This document shows positions 24,697 through 33,126 of a stretch of DNA of 64,000 nucleotides, piece after piece (positions within the stretch are counted from its first letter, which is position 1; each line of letters starts with the position of its first letter). Made by a program: the position numbers and the translations under genes. The notes under the pieces are model-generated. The model had not been told where the DNA came from. It saw only the letters and a program-made list of their open reading frames with translations, and did not search any database. Source of the stretch: JABMMZ01 sp040403495 (GTDB taxonomy: Bacteria; Bacteroidota; Bacteroidia; NS11-12g; UBA955); the NCBI GenBank assembly GCA_040403495.1, contig JBBAKM010000015.1, forward strand, positions 1 to 64,000, written 5' to 3'.

Positions 24697-25357
24697 GATT
24701 TAAAAGAGTGTATTTAATTTTATATCCGCGGGTTTTGTTGTTGGATTTTTCAATAAAAATAATGTTTGAATAGACGAGACCAATGTGTTTGGCATATAAT
24801 TCTTCGTAATATCTTTCGCCAACAGAATTTAAAATGGGGTCGCTTTTTATAACCAAAACGCTGTCATACGTTTGGTTGTTTATTTTTTTTCTAGCATTAA
24901 TTTCGCTGTAGTAAACCAATGTGTTATTGTTGCTGTTAAAAGTATTAGCGTTCCATATGGTTTCAAAAGTGATAGGAAAGGAGAGCTTTATTTTTTTGGT
25001 ATTGTTTTCGTTTCTTTCGTATTTGTAATTGTCAATACGTGAGCTGACAGTTTCGTGGTAATTCCATAATCCACTGTCATTGTTGCGCTTGTATCGTTCA
25101 ATGCGAATTACAGGATGGTTTAAATTGTCGTAGAATACAGTATCATTTTTTTCGAGGATTTGATAATTGAAGGTGTCAACTGTATTAAAAAAATCGTCGT
25201 ATACAATTTCTTGTACTTGGTATAAAAATTGATAATCTAAAGTTTGATTGACATAAGATATGCCATTTTCTCTTTTGGAACGGTCAAATACATCTTTTTT
25301 ACATGCATTTAACAGCAGTATTCCCCAAATAACCAAAAAGAGAAGGCGGATTTTCAT
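24686..25357 (-). CDS. Lipoprotein, paralogue of the upstream gene
   Basis: 223 residues. The signal ends with a lipobox, LLLNACKKD, so Cys19 is the lipidation site and the KK after it is common in Bacteroidota. The mature part is Asn/Asp/Tyr-rich and beta-predicted. It aligns with the upstream neighbour: both contain an FFNTVDTF or FFNKTDTV stretch early, a KLSFPI or KLYFPI core in the middle, and a matching LYAKHIGLVY or IYAKDIGLIY near the end. That points to tandem duplication and divergence. It overlaps the neighbour by 4 nt and the protease gene by 11 nt. No named family is recognised. Confidence 0.75.
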   Translation of the reverse strand: MKIRLLFLVIWGILLLNACKKDVFDRSKRENGISYVNQTLDYQFLYQVQEIVYDDFFNTVDTFNYQILEKNDTVFYDNLNHPVIRIERYKRNNDSGLWNYHETVSSRIDNYKYERNENNTKKIKLSFPITFETIWNANTFNSNNNTLVYYSEINARKKINNQTYDSVLVIKSDPILNSVGERYYEELYAKHIGLVYSNIIFIEKSNNKTRGYKIKYTLLNHGF

Positions 25358-26043
25358 CGTTTGAGTTTAAGGAAGATTTCTTTACCCGAACGAGTAAAGG
25401 AGTCTTTGGAATTCTTGGTTGTATAGTCAGAGGAGTCTATGTGCTTGTATATTAGACCGATGTCTTTGGCATAAATTTCTTCTCGGTAATCGTTTTTAAT
25501 TCCTGAAATAGGTCTGCTTAGTTGAACATTAACACAATTAGTATAAGGAACCGTATTTACAGATTGGTTGTAGAACACGCGATTGTATTTGATGAATTTG
25601 GGTTCAAATTGGTTGAACATATTTAAATTCCAAGCATAGGTGGAACCTCTGGTTTTGTAGGAACTGATAGGGAAATAAAGTTTTACTTCAGGGATATTAT
25701 CCTTCACTTCGATGGCATAATTGCCTTTTATTTTTCGGTAAAAGCTTTGAAAAACAATCCATCTAAAGGTGTTTTTGTTGTAGGTGCTAAGTTCAATTCT
25801 GTAAATGGTATCATTGGTTAAATCGACTAGTTTTTCAACCACTTCTTCCTTTAAAACTGTTGAAACCGTGTCAGTTTTATTGAAAAATGGGTCAAAGAAA
25901 AAGGAATCAACGTCGTAATATAAAACGGTGCCCACTTTCAATGGGTAGTACTCGGAGCCTTTAGTTTCTCTTATTTCTTCTTTCTTTTTGCATGAACTGA
26001 CAAAAAAACTCACTAGCAAAATGAGAATAAACGGATTTTTCAT
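25354..26043 (-). CDS. Lipoprotein, paralogue of the downstream gene
   Basis: 229 residues starting MKNPFILILLVSFFVSSCKKKEE, with Cys18 in the lipobox FVSSC. The mature region is beta-rich with YYPLKVGTVLYYDVD near its start, a phrase typical of a Bacteroidota family of small surface lipoproteins with no known function. The C-terminal third repeats the YREEIYAKDIGLIY element seen in the downstream paralogue. It heads a three-gene minus-strand unit that ends with the S8 protease. Confidence 0.75.
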   Translation of the reverse strand: MKNPFILILLVSFFVSSCKKKEEIRETKGSEYYPLKVGTVLYYDVDSFFFDPFFNKTDTVSTVLKEEVVEKLVDLTNDTIYRIELSTYNKNTFRWIVFQSFYRKIKGNYAIEVKDNIPEVKLYFPISSYKTRGSTYAWNLNMFNQFEPKFIKYNRVFYNQSVNTVPYTNCVNVQLSRPISGIKNDYREEIYAKDIGLIYKHIDSSDYTTKNSKDSFTRSGKEIFLKLKR

Positions 26044-26088
26044 TTATTAAATTTCTCACAAATTTAAACAAAATAAATAATTAAAACG

Positions 26089-26096
26089 TACTTTTG
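26089..26096 (+). promoter_or_regulatory. Putative -7 box of folD
   Basis: TACTTTTG ends 14 nt upstream of the folD ATG. The -33 region is not a clear TTTG. Confidence 0.5.
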
Positions 26097-26110
26097 CTTG
26101 AAATTTTAAA

Positions 26111-26998
26111 ATGGTTTTATTAGACGGAAAATATACATCGGAATTGGTGAAAAATCGCATCAAAAATGAAATGGCTGAGATGCAATCGAAAGGATTAAGA
26201 AAGCCACATTTAGTAGCAATTCTGGTTGGAAGTGATGGCGCTAGTAAAACGTATGTTGAGAGTAAAGAACGCAATTGTCAATTGGTAGGTTTCGATTCTA
26301 CAATTATTCGTTTGGACGACTCAACCAGTGAAAATGATTTAGTGCAACTCATAGAAAAACTAAATATTGACGATAATATCGATGGAATATTAGTTCAATT
26401 TCCACTTCCTAAGCAAATTAGTGAAAATAAAATTACTCAAACAATTACACCTCACAAGGATGTGGATGGTTTTCATGATGTAAACATGGGTAAATTAGCC
26501 AAAGGAGAATCGGGTTTTGTGCCCGCTACACCTCTTGGAATTACCATGATGTTGGAAGCTTATAACATTGAAACTGCTGGAAAACATTGTGTTGTGATTG
26601 GTCGTAGTAATATAGTAGGTCGTCCTATGAGTTTGTTAATGTCCAATAGCGCTCCCTATGGCAATTGTACGGTGACTTTGTGTCATAGTAAAACCGTTCA
26701 TTTAGAGCATTTTACCAGACAAGCCGATATTCTTATTGTAGCTTTGGGCAAACCTGGTTTTGTAAAAGCCAATATGGTGAAACCCAATGCTGTTGTTATT
26801 GATGTTGGTATTACTCGCGTGGAAGATTCAACCCGCAAAAATGGATTTTATTTGAAAGGCGATGTGGATTTTAATGAAGTAAAAGAAGTTGCGTCTCACT
26901 TGACTCCCGTTCCAGGTGGGGTTGGTTTAATGACGATTGCCGCACTGCTCGAAAATACACTTAAGGCCTACAAGTTTCAGTTAACACAAGCGTTATAA
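26111..26998 (+). CDS. folD: Bifunctional methylenetetrahydrofolate dehydrogenase/cyclohydrolase
   Basis: 295 residues. It interconverts 5,10-methylene-, methenyl- and 10-formyl-tetrahydrofolate using NADP(H), supplying one-carbon units for purines and formyl-Met. Signatures in order: VGSDGASKTYVESKERNC with the catalytic Lys, DGILVQFPLPKQI, HKDVDGFHDVNMGKL, the dinucleotide-binding stretch VVIGRSNIVGRPMSLLM, TVTLCHSKT and the C-terminal LTPVPGGVGLMTIAALLEN. Cytosolic dimer. It is followed 3 nt later by queE, so the two are co-transcribed; both draw on GTP- or folate-linked metabolism but the link is probably organisational. Confidence 0.97.
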   Translation: MVLLDGKYTSELVKNRIKNEMAEMQSKGLRKPHLVAILVGSDGASKTYVESKERNCQLVGFDSTIIRLDDSTSENDLVQLIEKLNIDDNIDGILVQFPLPKQISENKITQTITPHKDVDGFHDVNMGKLAKGESGFVPATPLGITMMLEAYNIETAGKHCVVIGRSNIVGRPMSLLMSNSAPYGNCTVTLCHSKTVHLEHFTRQADILIVALGKPGFVKANMVKPNAVVIDVGITRVEDSTRKNGFYLKGDVDFNEVKEVASHLTPVPGGVGLMTIAALLENTLKAYKFQLTQAL

Positions 26999-27001
26999 AA
27001 C

Positions 27002-27610
27002 ATGTCTATGCAAGCTTTATTTCCAGTGATGGAGCATTTTTATACCATTCAAGGGGAAGGGTTTTACACAGGCAATGCTGCTTATTTTATTAGATTAGGG
27101 GGCTGTGATGTGGGTTGTGTTTGGTGCGATGTTAAAGAAAGTTGGGATGCCAGTATTCATCCTCAAGTGTCCATAGAAACAATGGTGGATTGGGTTAAAC
27201 AAAGTGGATCGCCATTGTGCGTGATTACAGGAGGTGAACCAGCTATGTATGATTTGACCGACTTAGTTAATGCCCTGCACAATGAAGGGATTAAAGTAAA
27301 TATAGAAACATCGGGGGCATACGAAATTAAAGGGAATTATGATTGGATTTGCCTTTCACCAAAAAAGTTTAAGTTCCCAATTTTGTCTTCTTTGTCTAAA
27401 GCAAATGAATTCAAAGCGGTAGTATTTCACTCTTCAGATATTCAATGGGCAGAATCCTATAGAAAGGACTTAAATGAGAATTGTTTGTTATATTTACAAC
27501 CGGAATGGAGTAAATGTGAGCAAAATTTACCATTGATTATAGACTATGTAAAAGCGCATCCCGAGTGGCAAATTTCATTGCAAACACACAAATATATGAA
27601 TATTCCCTAA
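27002..27610 (+). CDS. queE: 7-carboxy-7-deazaguanine synthase QueE
   Basis: 202 residues, a short radical-SAM protein. The cluster-binding motif is CDVGCVWC (Cys35, Cys39, Cys42; CX3CX2C), preceded by TIQGEGFYTGNAAYFIRLGG and followed by VITGGEPAMYDL, which binds S-adenosylmethionine. It rearranges 6-carboxy-tetrahydropterin to 7-carboxy-7-deazaguanine on the way to queuosine. A QueD/PTPS-like gene lies 360 nt away on the other strand, supplying the preceding step in principle. It shares the folD transcript (3-nt gap) and converges with the ftsB-like gene. Confidence 0.94.
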   Translation: MSMQALFPVMEHFYTIQGEGFYTGNAAYFIRLGGCDVGCVWCDVKESWDASIHPQVSIETMVDWVKQSGSPLCVITGGEPAMYDLTDLVNALHNEGIKVNIETSGAYEIKGNYDWICLSPKKFKFPILSSLSKANEFKAVVFHSSDIQWAESYRKDLNENCLLYLQPEWSKCEQNLPLIIDYVKAHPEWQISLQTHKYMNIP

Positions 27611-27629
27611 ATTGGTTTTCTGAATAAGA

Positions 27630-27908
27630 TTATTCAATAATAACGAAAATATCTTCGTTGTCTTTTTTCATCAGATATTTTTCTCTGGCAAATTTCTCTA
27701 AATTTTTAATGTTTGAGAACAATGCTTTTTCTTCTTTTCTTAAGGTGTCAATTTCATTGGTATAAAACTCTTTTTTATCCTCTAATTCATTAATACTACT
27801 TCTTATTTTTATTAAGTCAATAATATTATTGCTGTCAAAAATCAACATCCATACAATGATAAATGTAGCAATAACCCAATAGCGATATTTAATCCAAAGT
27901 TGTTTCAA
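27630..27908 (-). CDS. FtsB/DivIC-like septum formation initiator
   Basis: 92 residues: a short cytosolic N-terminus, one membrane helix (residues about 10-28), then a coiled coil (SSINELEDKKEFYTNEIDTL, continuing to EKALFSNI) ending LEKFAREKYLMKKDNEDIFVI, which is the FtsB/DivIC C-terminal signature (AREKYxMKxxxE). Such proteins link the early and late divisome and activate FtsWI septal synthesis. The start is TTG at 27908, giving MKQLWIKYRYW; no ATG lies before the helix, and a TATTTTTG box sits 7 nt upstream. Confidence 0.86.
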   Translation of the reverse strand: MKQLWIKYRYWVIATFIIVWMLIFDSNNIIDLIKIRSSINELEDKKEFYTNEIDTLRKEEKALFSNIKNLEKFAREKYLMKKDNEDIFVIIE

Positions 27909-27915
27909 TCCGATT

Positions 27916-27923
27916 CAAAAATA
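27916..27923 (-). promoter_or_regulatory. Putative -7 box of the ftsB-like gene
   Basis: TATTTTTG on the minus strand, ending 7 nt before the TTG start, fits TAnnTTTG and implies an almost leaderless mRNA. Confidence 0.45.
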
Positions 27924-27969
27924 GTGAAATAAAGTAAGTTCGAAAATCTAATTTATTGACAATTGTCCT

Positions 27970-28410
27970 TTAAAGTAGAACCGAAGGGCCGTAATATTCA
28001 ACTGAGTTGTTTTTGGTTTCAACCAAGTGAAGTTTGTGTAAATAAACCCCTTCAGGCAAATGTTGCGTCAATATTTCCCAAATAGCAATAACGATATTTT
28101 CTATTGAAGGAAGTACATCTTTAAGAAAAGGCACATCTAAATTGAGGTTTTTATGGTCAAGTTTTTCCACAACTTCAGTGTCAATAATCTTTTTTAATCT
28201 TTTAAGGTCCATCACAAAACCGGTATCAGGATTTGGATGTCCTTTTATAGTCACCAATAAGTCGAAATTGTGACCATGCCAATTTTCATTAGCACATTTT
28301 CCGAACACTTCGTCGTTTTCTTCTTTGGTCCATTTTGGATTATAAAGTTTATGAGCCGCATTAAAATGTGCTTTTCTTGTAATGAATAATACAGGCAAGG
28401 GTTGATTCAT
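27970..28410 (-). CDS. 6-carboxytetrahydropterin / 6-pyruvoyl-tetrahydropterin synthase-like protein
   Basis: 146 residues of the COG0720 tunnel fold. Zinc ligands are His20 (FNAAHKL), His45 and His47 (WHGHNF); the catalytic Cys is Cys39 in GKCANENWHGHN. A downstream LDHKNLN and a final ETKNNSVEY, with the pterin-binding Glu, complete the site. The protein makes 6-carboxy- or 6-pyruvoyl-tetrahydropterin from dihydroneopterin triphosphate. The nearby queE argues for QueD. However, five residues separate Cys39 from His45, as in the PTPS-II (animal-type) motif, where typical QueD has three. I therefore withhold a symbol. Confidence 0.9.
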   Translation of the reverse strand: MNQPLPVLFITRKAHFNAAHKLYNPKWTKEENDEVFGKCANENWHGHNFDLLVTIKGHPNPDTGFVMDLKRLKKIIDTEVVEKLDHKNLNLDVPFLKDVLPSIENIVIAIWEILTQHLPEGVYLHKLHLVETKNNSVEYYGPSVLL

Positions 28411-28421
28411 AAAATAGATTG

Positions 28422-28429
28422 CAAATTTA
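28422..28429 (-). promoter_or_regulatory. Putative -7 box of the queD-like gene
   Basis: TAAATTTG on the minus strand ends 11 nt upstream of the ATG at 28410. Confidence 0.45.
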
Positions 28430-28442
28430 AATTATTATTAAT

Positions 28443-28450
28443 TATTTTTG
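28443..28450 (+). promoter_or_regulatory. Putative -7 box of the hldD operon
   Basis: TATTTTTG ends 17 nt upstream of the chosen hldD ATG at 28468; no strong -33 element. Confidence 0.4.
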
Positions 28451-28467
28451 ATGATTCAGTAATTAAA

Positions 28468-29433
28468 ATGATAATAATAACGGGAGCCGCTGGTTTTATT
28501 GGGAGTTGTTTGGTTTCAAAACTAAATTTAGAGGGGTTTGTTGACTTAATTTTGGTCGATGATTTCACTAAAACCTACAAAGAAAAGAATTTAATCAATG
28601 CTAAATACACGGAAAAAGTTGAAAGAATGCAGTTTTTCGACTGGGCTAAGGGCAAAGAAAACCAAATACAGTTTATATTTCACATTGGAGCTAGAACTGA
28701 TACAACTGAATTTGATACGCTGATTTTTGATGAGTTAAATTTGCATTATTCTCAATCCCTTTGGAACTATTGTGTAGAAGGTGGAATTCCATTGGTGTAT
28801 GCTAGTAGTGCTGCCACTTATGGTATGGGTGAATTTGGTTTTGATGATGAAATAGTGAACGATGAAGTTTTAAAACCATTGAATCCTTATGGTTTAAGTA
28901 AGTTGCAATTTGATTGTTGGGCAAAAGCACAAGAAAGAAAGCCGTTTTTTTGGGCTGGATTTAAATTTTTTAATGTGTATGGTCCAAACGAATATCACAA
29001 AGGACGAATGGCCTCTGTGGTTTTTCATGCTTTTAATCAAATAAAAGCCAATAATGAATTGAAATTATTCAAATCGCACCATCCCGACTACAAAGATGGT
29101 GAACAAAAAAGAGACTTTGTTTATGTAAAAGATGTTGTAAATGTACTTTTTAATGCCATGATAATGAGAAGTGAATCGGGTATTTATAACTTAGGAAGTG
29201 GTAATGCTCGTACTTTTAATGAAATGGCTGCTGCAATATTTTCAGCCCTAAAAATCCCCACAAAGATTTCCTATTTTGATACCCCAATCGACATAAGAAA
29301 TACTTACCAATATTTTACTGAAGCCAATATGGATAAAATCAAAAAAGCAGGGTATTACAGCGATTTTATGACGATTGAAGAGGGTGTTAAGGATTACATT
29401 CAACAGTATCTTCAAACCAATCAATATTTATAA
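28468..29433 (+). CDS. hldD: ADP-L-glycero-D-manno-heptose 6-epimerase
   Basis: 321 residues from the ATG opening MIIITGAAGFIGSCLVSKL, the Rossmann NADP-binding motif; an upstream in-frame ATG would add 22 unrelated residues and overlap the divergent gene. Catalytic residues of the SDR fold are visible in YASSAATYG and in PYGLSKLQFD (Tyr and Lys). The HldD-specific phrase FFNVYGPNEYHKGRMASVVFH follows. It converts ADP-D-glycero- to ADP-L-glycero-manno-heptose for the LPS inner core. rfaE2, which makes the ADP-heptose precursor, lies at 53017. It leads a dense plus-strand run; the sensor kinase starts 1 nt after its stop. Confidence 0.95.
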   Translation: MIIITGAAGFIGSCLVSKLNLEGFVDLILVDDFTKTYKEKNLINAKYTEKVERMQFFDWAKGKENQIQFIFHIGARTDTTEFDTLIFDELNLHYSQSLWNYCVEGGIPLVYASSAATYGMGEFGFDDEIVNDEVLKPLNPYGLSKLQFDCWAKAQERKPFFWAGFKFFNVYGPNEYHKGRMASVVFHAFNQIKANNELKLFKSHHPDYKDGEQKRDFVYVKDVVNVLFNAMIMRSESGIYNLGSGNARTFNEMAAAIFSALKIPTKISYFDTPIDIRNTYQYFTEANMDKIKKAGYYSDFMTIEEGVKDYIQQYLQTNQYL

Positions 29434-29434
29434 T

Positions 29435-32400
29435 TTGAAACGTTTTGTTTTTTTAATAGCGTCTATAGTCTTGTTTTTTGTTGGTGTTTTCATCGGCAAT
29501 AACTCAAGTGTTGAACGTTATTATCAAAACAAGGCCAATGAATTTCTGAGTGATGAGCTCAGTAAATTTGAAGAGATTCAAACTTTGCTTGTGAATGACC
29601 CAAGCTTGAAACAATCCATTGCAAAATTGGATGCCAAGTTGCTGCCTACACAATTGTTGGAAAATTATCATTTAAGTCTGTTTGTTTATAATAAAAACAA
29701 TTGTGTTCTGTGGACGGATAATCAAACACTCCATCATCACTTTGGAATAAATAAACATGCCAAAACATACCAAATTCAAAACCAAAATGGTTGGTATCAA
29801 ATAGTGGCTAAAGAAATTGATAGCTTTGATGTTTATTGCTACTTTAACTATTACAGAAAGTTTCCTATATCAAGTGAATTCTTTAAAAGCGGATTTCATT
29901 CTAGTTTGAATTTGAAGTCTGTTCAGTTGATAGACAGTGAGTTGAAAAATTTAAGTGAAGGTAATATTACCCGTAGTGAGTCATTGCCCGAAGTTGAAAA
30001 TACTGGTTTTGCGGCAAGTAAAATCAATAGATTACAGCTGTATTTTTTGTTTTTTAGTGTGTTGTTTTTTTTGATTTACATCATTTGGGGTATTTATAAT
30101 TATACCATCCCGCTGCATACTTCTTTGTTACATGTAATGTGGTTTTTAACCATAAGTTCTTGTTTTGTTTTATTTGATTTTTATTTCATTAATCTCGACG
30201 CATTTACCTTTTTTTCGCCCGAATTAGCCGCCTACAGCCATTTGGTTCCCTCGTTTGGACACGGTTTATTGTTGGCATTTATTGTTTTGCTTATTAGTGG
30301 ATTGGCGTATTGGTACAGTCAAAATAATTGGAAGATAAAGGTAAAATCAATTTATTTATACAGCTCAATAATTGCAATAAAGTCCTTTTTATGGCTAACC
30401 ATTGTTTTAGTGGTTTTGCCCGATTTTGTCAACAATTCTTATGTAAACTACGATTTTAAAGATGTTTCTAACTTATCTGTATTCTCGTTTTTTGGTTTTT
30501 TTAATATTTTTATACTCGTTTCTGTTTGGATTATATTGAATCGAATATTCAGAAATAGTTTAGTTTTTTCTGTTGATGAGTTTAAGCAGAATTGGAAGCT
30601 GAATGGATTGATTTATTTGTTTTGCGTGTTGTTGTTTCGATTTATTCAAGGTGAAAACTTGTTCTTATTGGTTTCCTGTTTTGTGTTTTTGTTAATCGTT
30701 GATTGGTTCGTGTTTAAACCTGTCCGATTAAGAATCAATCACTTATTCTGGGTTTTTTCTTTGTCCGCAGGTTTGTTGTCGGTTCAGTTGGAACAATTAA
30801 ATAGTCACAAAGAAAAGGAACAAAGAAAAATATTTGCCAATAAAATTATCTCTAACCAAGATGCTGAAGTTGAGTTTAAACTCAATAAAATAGAAAATGA
30901 AATGATAGCCACTTCTGCTTTTGAGCGGTTTTATTATTTCAAAGGCTCAGATTATCAGGAACTAGAGTTGAATTTTAAGTTTACTTATCTCAACGATTTT
31001 GTGAAGTCTTACAACATCGATTTTATGAGTTATGACAGTTCAGGCAGTAATTTAAGTCCCAATAATATTGAATTTGCCTTTATTGATCAGTTGTACAATA
31101 GCTCAATAAACAAAGGGTTTACCAATTACTTTTTATTTATTAAAGATATCAATTACCTAGGTGCCTACATAGCCAAATATGAAATTTGTCCCGAAAAACA
31201 TACTCTCGGATATGTGTATTTATTGCTAACCCCTAAAATCAAAAGCGAGACTTATAATTTGGATTATTTTTTCAGTTTGGATAATAATTTTAATCCCCAA
31301 AATAAAAAGTATGCTTATGCCGTCTATAGCAACAATCAATTAGTGAAATCTTCAGGGAACTATTCTTATAAATTGGTAAAAGATTACGAGTTCGATTTGA
31401 AAGGCGATGAATCTTTTGTTGATTTTAATAAGTATTCACATTTTTACAAACGAATAGATTCTGAGTCCTTTATTTTGGTGTCGAAAAAGGAGTATTCCAA
31501 AGACCGTATTTTTTCAGTGTTTTCTTTCGCTTTCTTTTTATTCAATCTTTTCTTGGCAATTCTTGTGGGGTGTGTTTATTTACTGGTTTATGTTCTGTAT
31601 TTATTCAGAAGAAAAAGGCTGTTTATGCACTTGTATGTTAAGTTAACCAAACTGTTTAGGTTGATTAACTTGGATAAAATATACTTGGAAACTAAAATCA
31701 GGTTTTACTTTTTGATACTTTCTTTAGGCATCTTTTTTACGCTTATCTTAGTGGTTGTTAACAATGTAAGTAACAATTTCAAAGACCAGCAAAGGGAATT
31801 GCTCGACAAGCAAATGATGCAAATTACCAATGAGATTGAATTGTCTTTTCAAAATAATAATGGAGGGTCTATTCGAAATTTGATTAAGGATTTGGCTAAT
31901 CAGTTTGAACTAGACATTAATTTTTATCACACCGACGGTACGTTATATCAAACGGCCAATAACAGAATGTTTTTTGATGGATGGTTCTCTAATTTTATTA
32001 ATCCTTTGGCATACAATGAAATAGTGGTTAATAAAAAGTCGCAGTTCAAGCAAATGGAGCAAATAGGAAACCTGAAATACACGGCTTCATACGGGACTAT
32101 TTTCGACAAAGACAGGCAATTGGTTGGTTTTTTAAATGTACCCTATTTTTCGAGAAACTTAGATTTGAACGAACAATTTTCAAACTTTTTGAGCAGTTTA
32201 ATCAATATTTTAATCGTGATGTTGGTTTTAACATTGTTGCTTTCTATGCAAATAGGCGCAGGATTGGTTAAACCCTTAAAACTCGTTATTGAAAGTCTTA
32301 CCAAAATTAAACTAGGTAGTTCAAATGAACCTATTCAAATTTCGCGAAATGATGAGATAGGACAGTTGGTGATGCAATACAATCACATGTTAGAGAAGCT

Positions 32401-33103
32401 TGAAGAGAGTTCCAATAAGTTGGCATTGAGTGAAAGGGAGGGTGCTTGGAAGGAAATGGCTAAACAGGTGGCTCATGAAATCAAAAATCCACTGACACCA
32501 ATGAAGCTGCATTTACAGCATTTGCAGTTTTTGATTCAAAGAAAAGACCCCAATTTAACAGAAAAAATAACGGAAGTTAGTAAAATATTGATTGAGCAGA
32601 TAGACCAATTGAGTCACATGGCAGAAGAGTTTTCATCGTTTGCCAAAATGCCGATTTCTATAATTGAAAAAGTAAATGTTGAACAGATATTGCAAACAAC
32701 AGTTCAATTGTTTACCTCTTTTAATCAGTTGGAAATTGAAATAAACACTTTGGCACAAACAGTCGAAGTAAATGCTGACCCTCAACAGTTGCAAAGGGTG
32801 TTTACCAATGTGATTAAAAATGCACACCAAGCAGTAAAAGAGTCAGAAGTTTGTGTTCTCAAAATAGACACTAAAGTGACAGGAAATTCCATATTGATTT
32901 CATTTACAGACAATGGAAAAGGAATAGAACCGGAACTCAAAGACAAGTTGTTTGTGCCTAATTTTAGCACCAAAAACTCAGGAATGGGATTAGGTCTTTC
33001 TATTAGTAAAAGAATAATAGAGGGCTTCAATGGTGAAATTTGGTTTGAAAGTGAGGTCAATATCGGCACTACATTTTACGTTAAGTTACCAATAATCGTA
33101 TAA
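29435..33103 (+). CDS. Large multi-pass sensor histidine kinase (NtrY-like core)
   Basis: 1,222 residues from TTG at 29435, one base after the hldD stop, giving MKRFVFLIASIVLFFVGVF as first helix; the upstream TTG at 29375 lies within hldD and is rejected. A ~160-residue extracytoplasmic region follows, then a bundle of about eight helices (near 205-430), a second large soluble region, and helices near 690, 755 and 925. The kinase core starts with a HAMP domain (about 940-1000), HisKA with His near 1014 (QVAHEIKNPLTPMKL) and HATPase_c with N-box NVIKNAHQA, DNGKGI and GMGLGLS. No response regulator is adjacent, so it is an orphan. The signal is unknown; the context is cell-envelope genes. Confidence 0.9.
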   Translation: MKRFVFLIASIVLFFVGVFIGNNSSVERYYQNKANEFLSDELSKFEEIQTLLVNDPSLKQSIAKLDAKLLPTQLLENYHLSLFVYNKNNCVLWTDNQTLHHHFGINKHAKTYQIQNQNGWYQIVAKEIDSFDVYCYFNYYRKFPISSEFFKSGFHSSLNLKSVQLIDSELKNLSEGNITRSESLPEVENTGFAASKINRLQLYFLFFSVLFFLIYIIWGIYNYTIPLHTSLLHVMWFLTISSCFVLFDFYFINLDAFTFFSPELAAYSHLVPSFGHGLLLAFIVLLISGLAYWYSQNNWKIKVKSIYLYSSIIAIKSFLWLTIVLVVLPDFVNNSYVNYDFKDVSNLSVFSFFGFFNIFILVSVWIILNRIFRNSLVFSVDEFKQNWKLNGLIYLFCVLLFRFIQGENLFLLVSCFVFLLIVDWFVFKPVRLRINHLFWVFSLSAGLLSVQLEQLNSHKEKEQRKIFANKIISNQDAEVEFKLNKIENEMIATSAFERFYYFKGSDYQELELNFKFTYLNDFVKSYNIDFMSYDSSGSNLSPNNIEFAFIDQLYNSSINKGFTNYFLFIKDINYLGAYIAKYEICPEKHTLGYVYLLLTPKIKSETYNLDYFFSLDNNFNPQNKKYAYAVYSNNQLVKSSGNYSYKLVKDYEFDLKGDESFVDFNKYSHFYKRIDSESFILVSKKEYSKDRIFSVFSFAFFLFNLFLAILVGCVYLLVYVLYLFRRKRLFMHLYVKLTKLFRLINLDKIYLETKIRFYFLILSLGIFFTLILVVVNNVSNNFKDQQRELLDKQMMQITNEIELSFQNNNGGSIRNLIKDLANQFELDINFYHTDGTLYQTANNRMFFDGWFSNFINPLAYNEIVVNKKSQFKQMEQIGNLKYTASYGTIFDKDRQLVGFLNVPYFSRNLDLNEQFSNFLSSLINILIVMLVLTLLLSMQIGAGLVKPLKLVIESLTKIKLGSSNEPIQISRNDEIGQLVMQYNHMLEKLEESSNKLALSEREGAWKEMAKQVAHEIKNPLTPMKLHLQHLQFLIQRKDPNLTEKITEVSKILIEQIDQLSHMAEEFSSFAKMPISIIEKVNVEQILQTTVQLFTSFNQLEIEINTLAQTVEVNADPQQLQRVFTNVIKNAHQAVKESEVCVLKIDTKVTGNSILISFTDNGKGIEPELKDKLFVPNFSTKNSGMGLGLSISKRIIEGFNGEIWFESEVNIGTTFYVKLPIIV

Positions 33104-33126
33104 TTATTTTTAGGACTTATTCAATA

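Noticed and set aside
27621..27636. TGAATAA/TTATTCA hairpin between queE and the ftsB-like gene as a terminator
   Set aside because: Only 7 AT-rich base pairs with no T-run; too weak to call.
29375..29434. Upstream TTG start for the sensor kinase
   Set aside because: It adds 20 residues within hldD and puts a polar stretch before the first helix; TTG at 29435 gives a normal membrane N-terminus.
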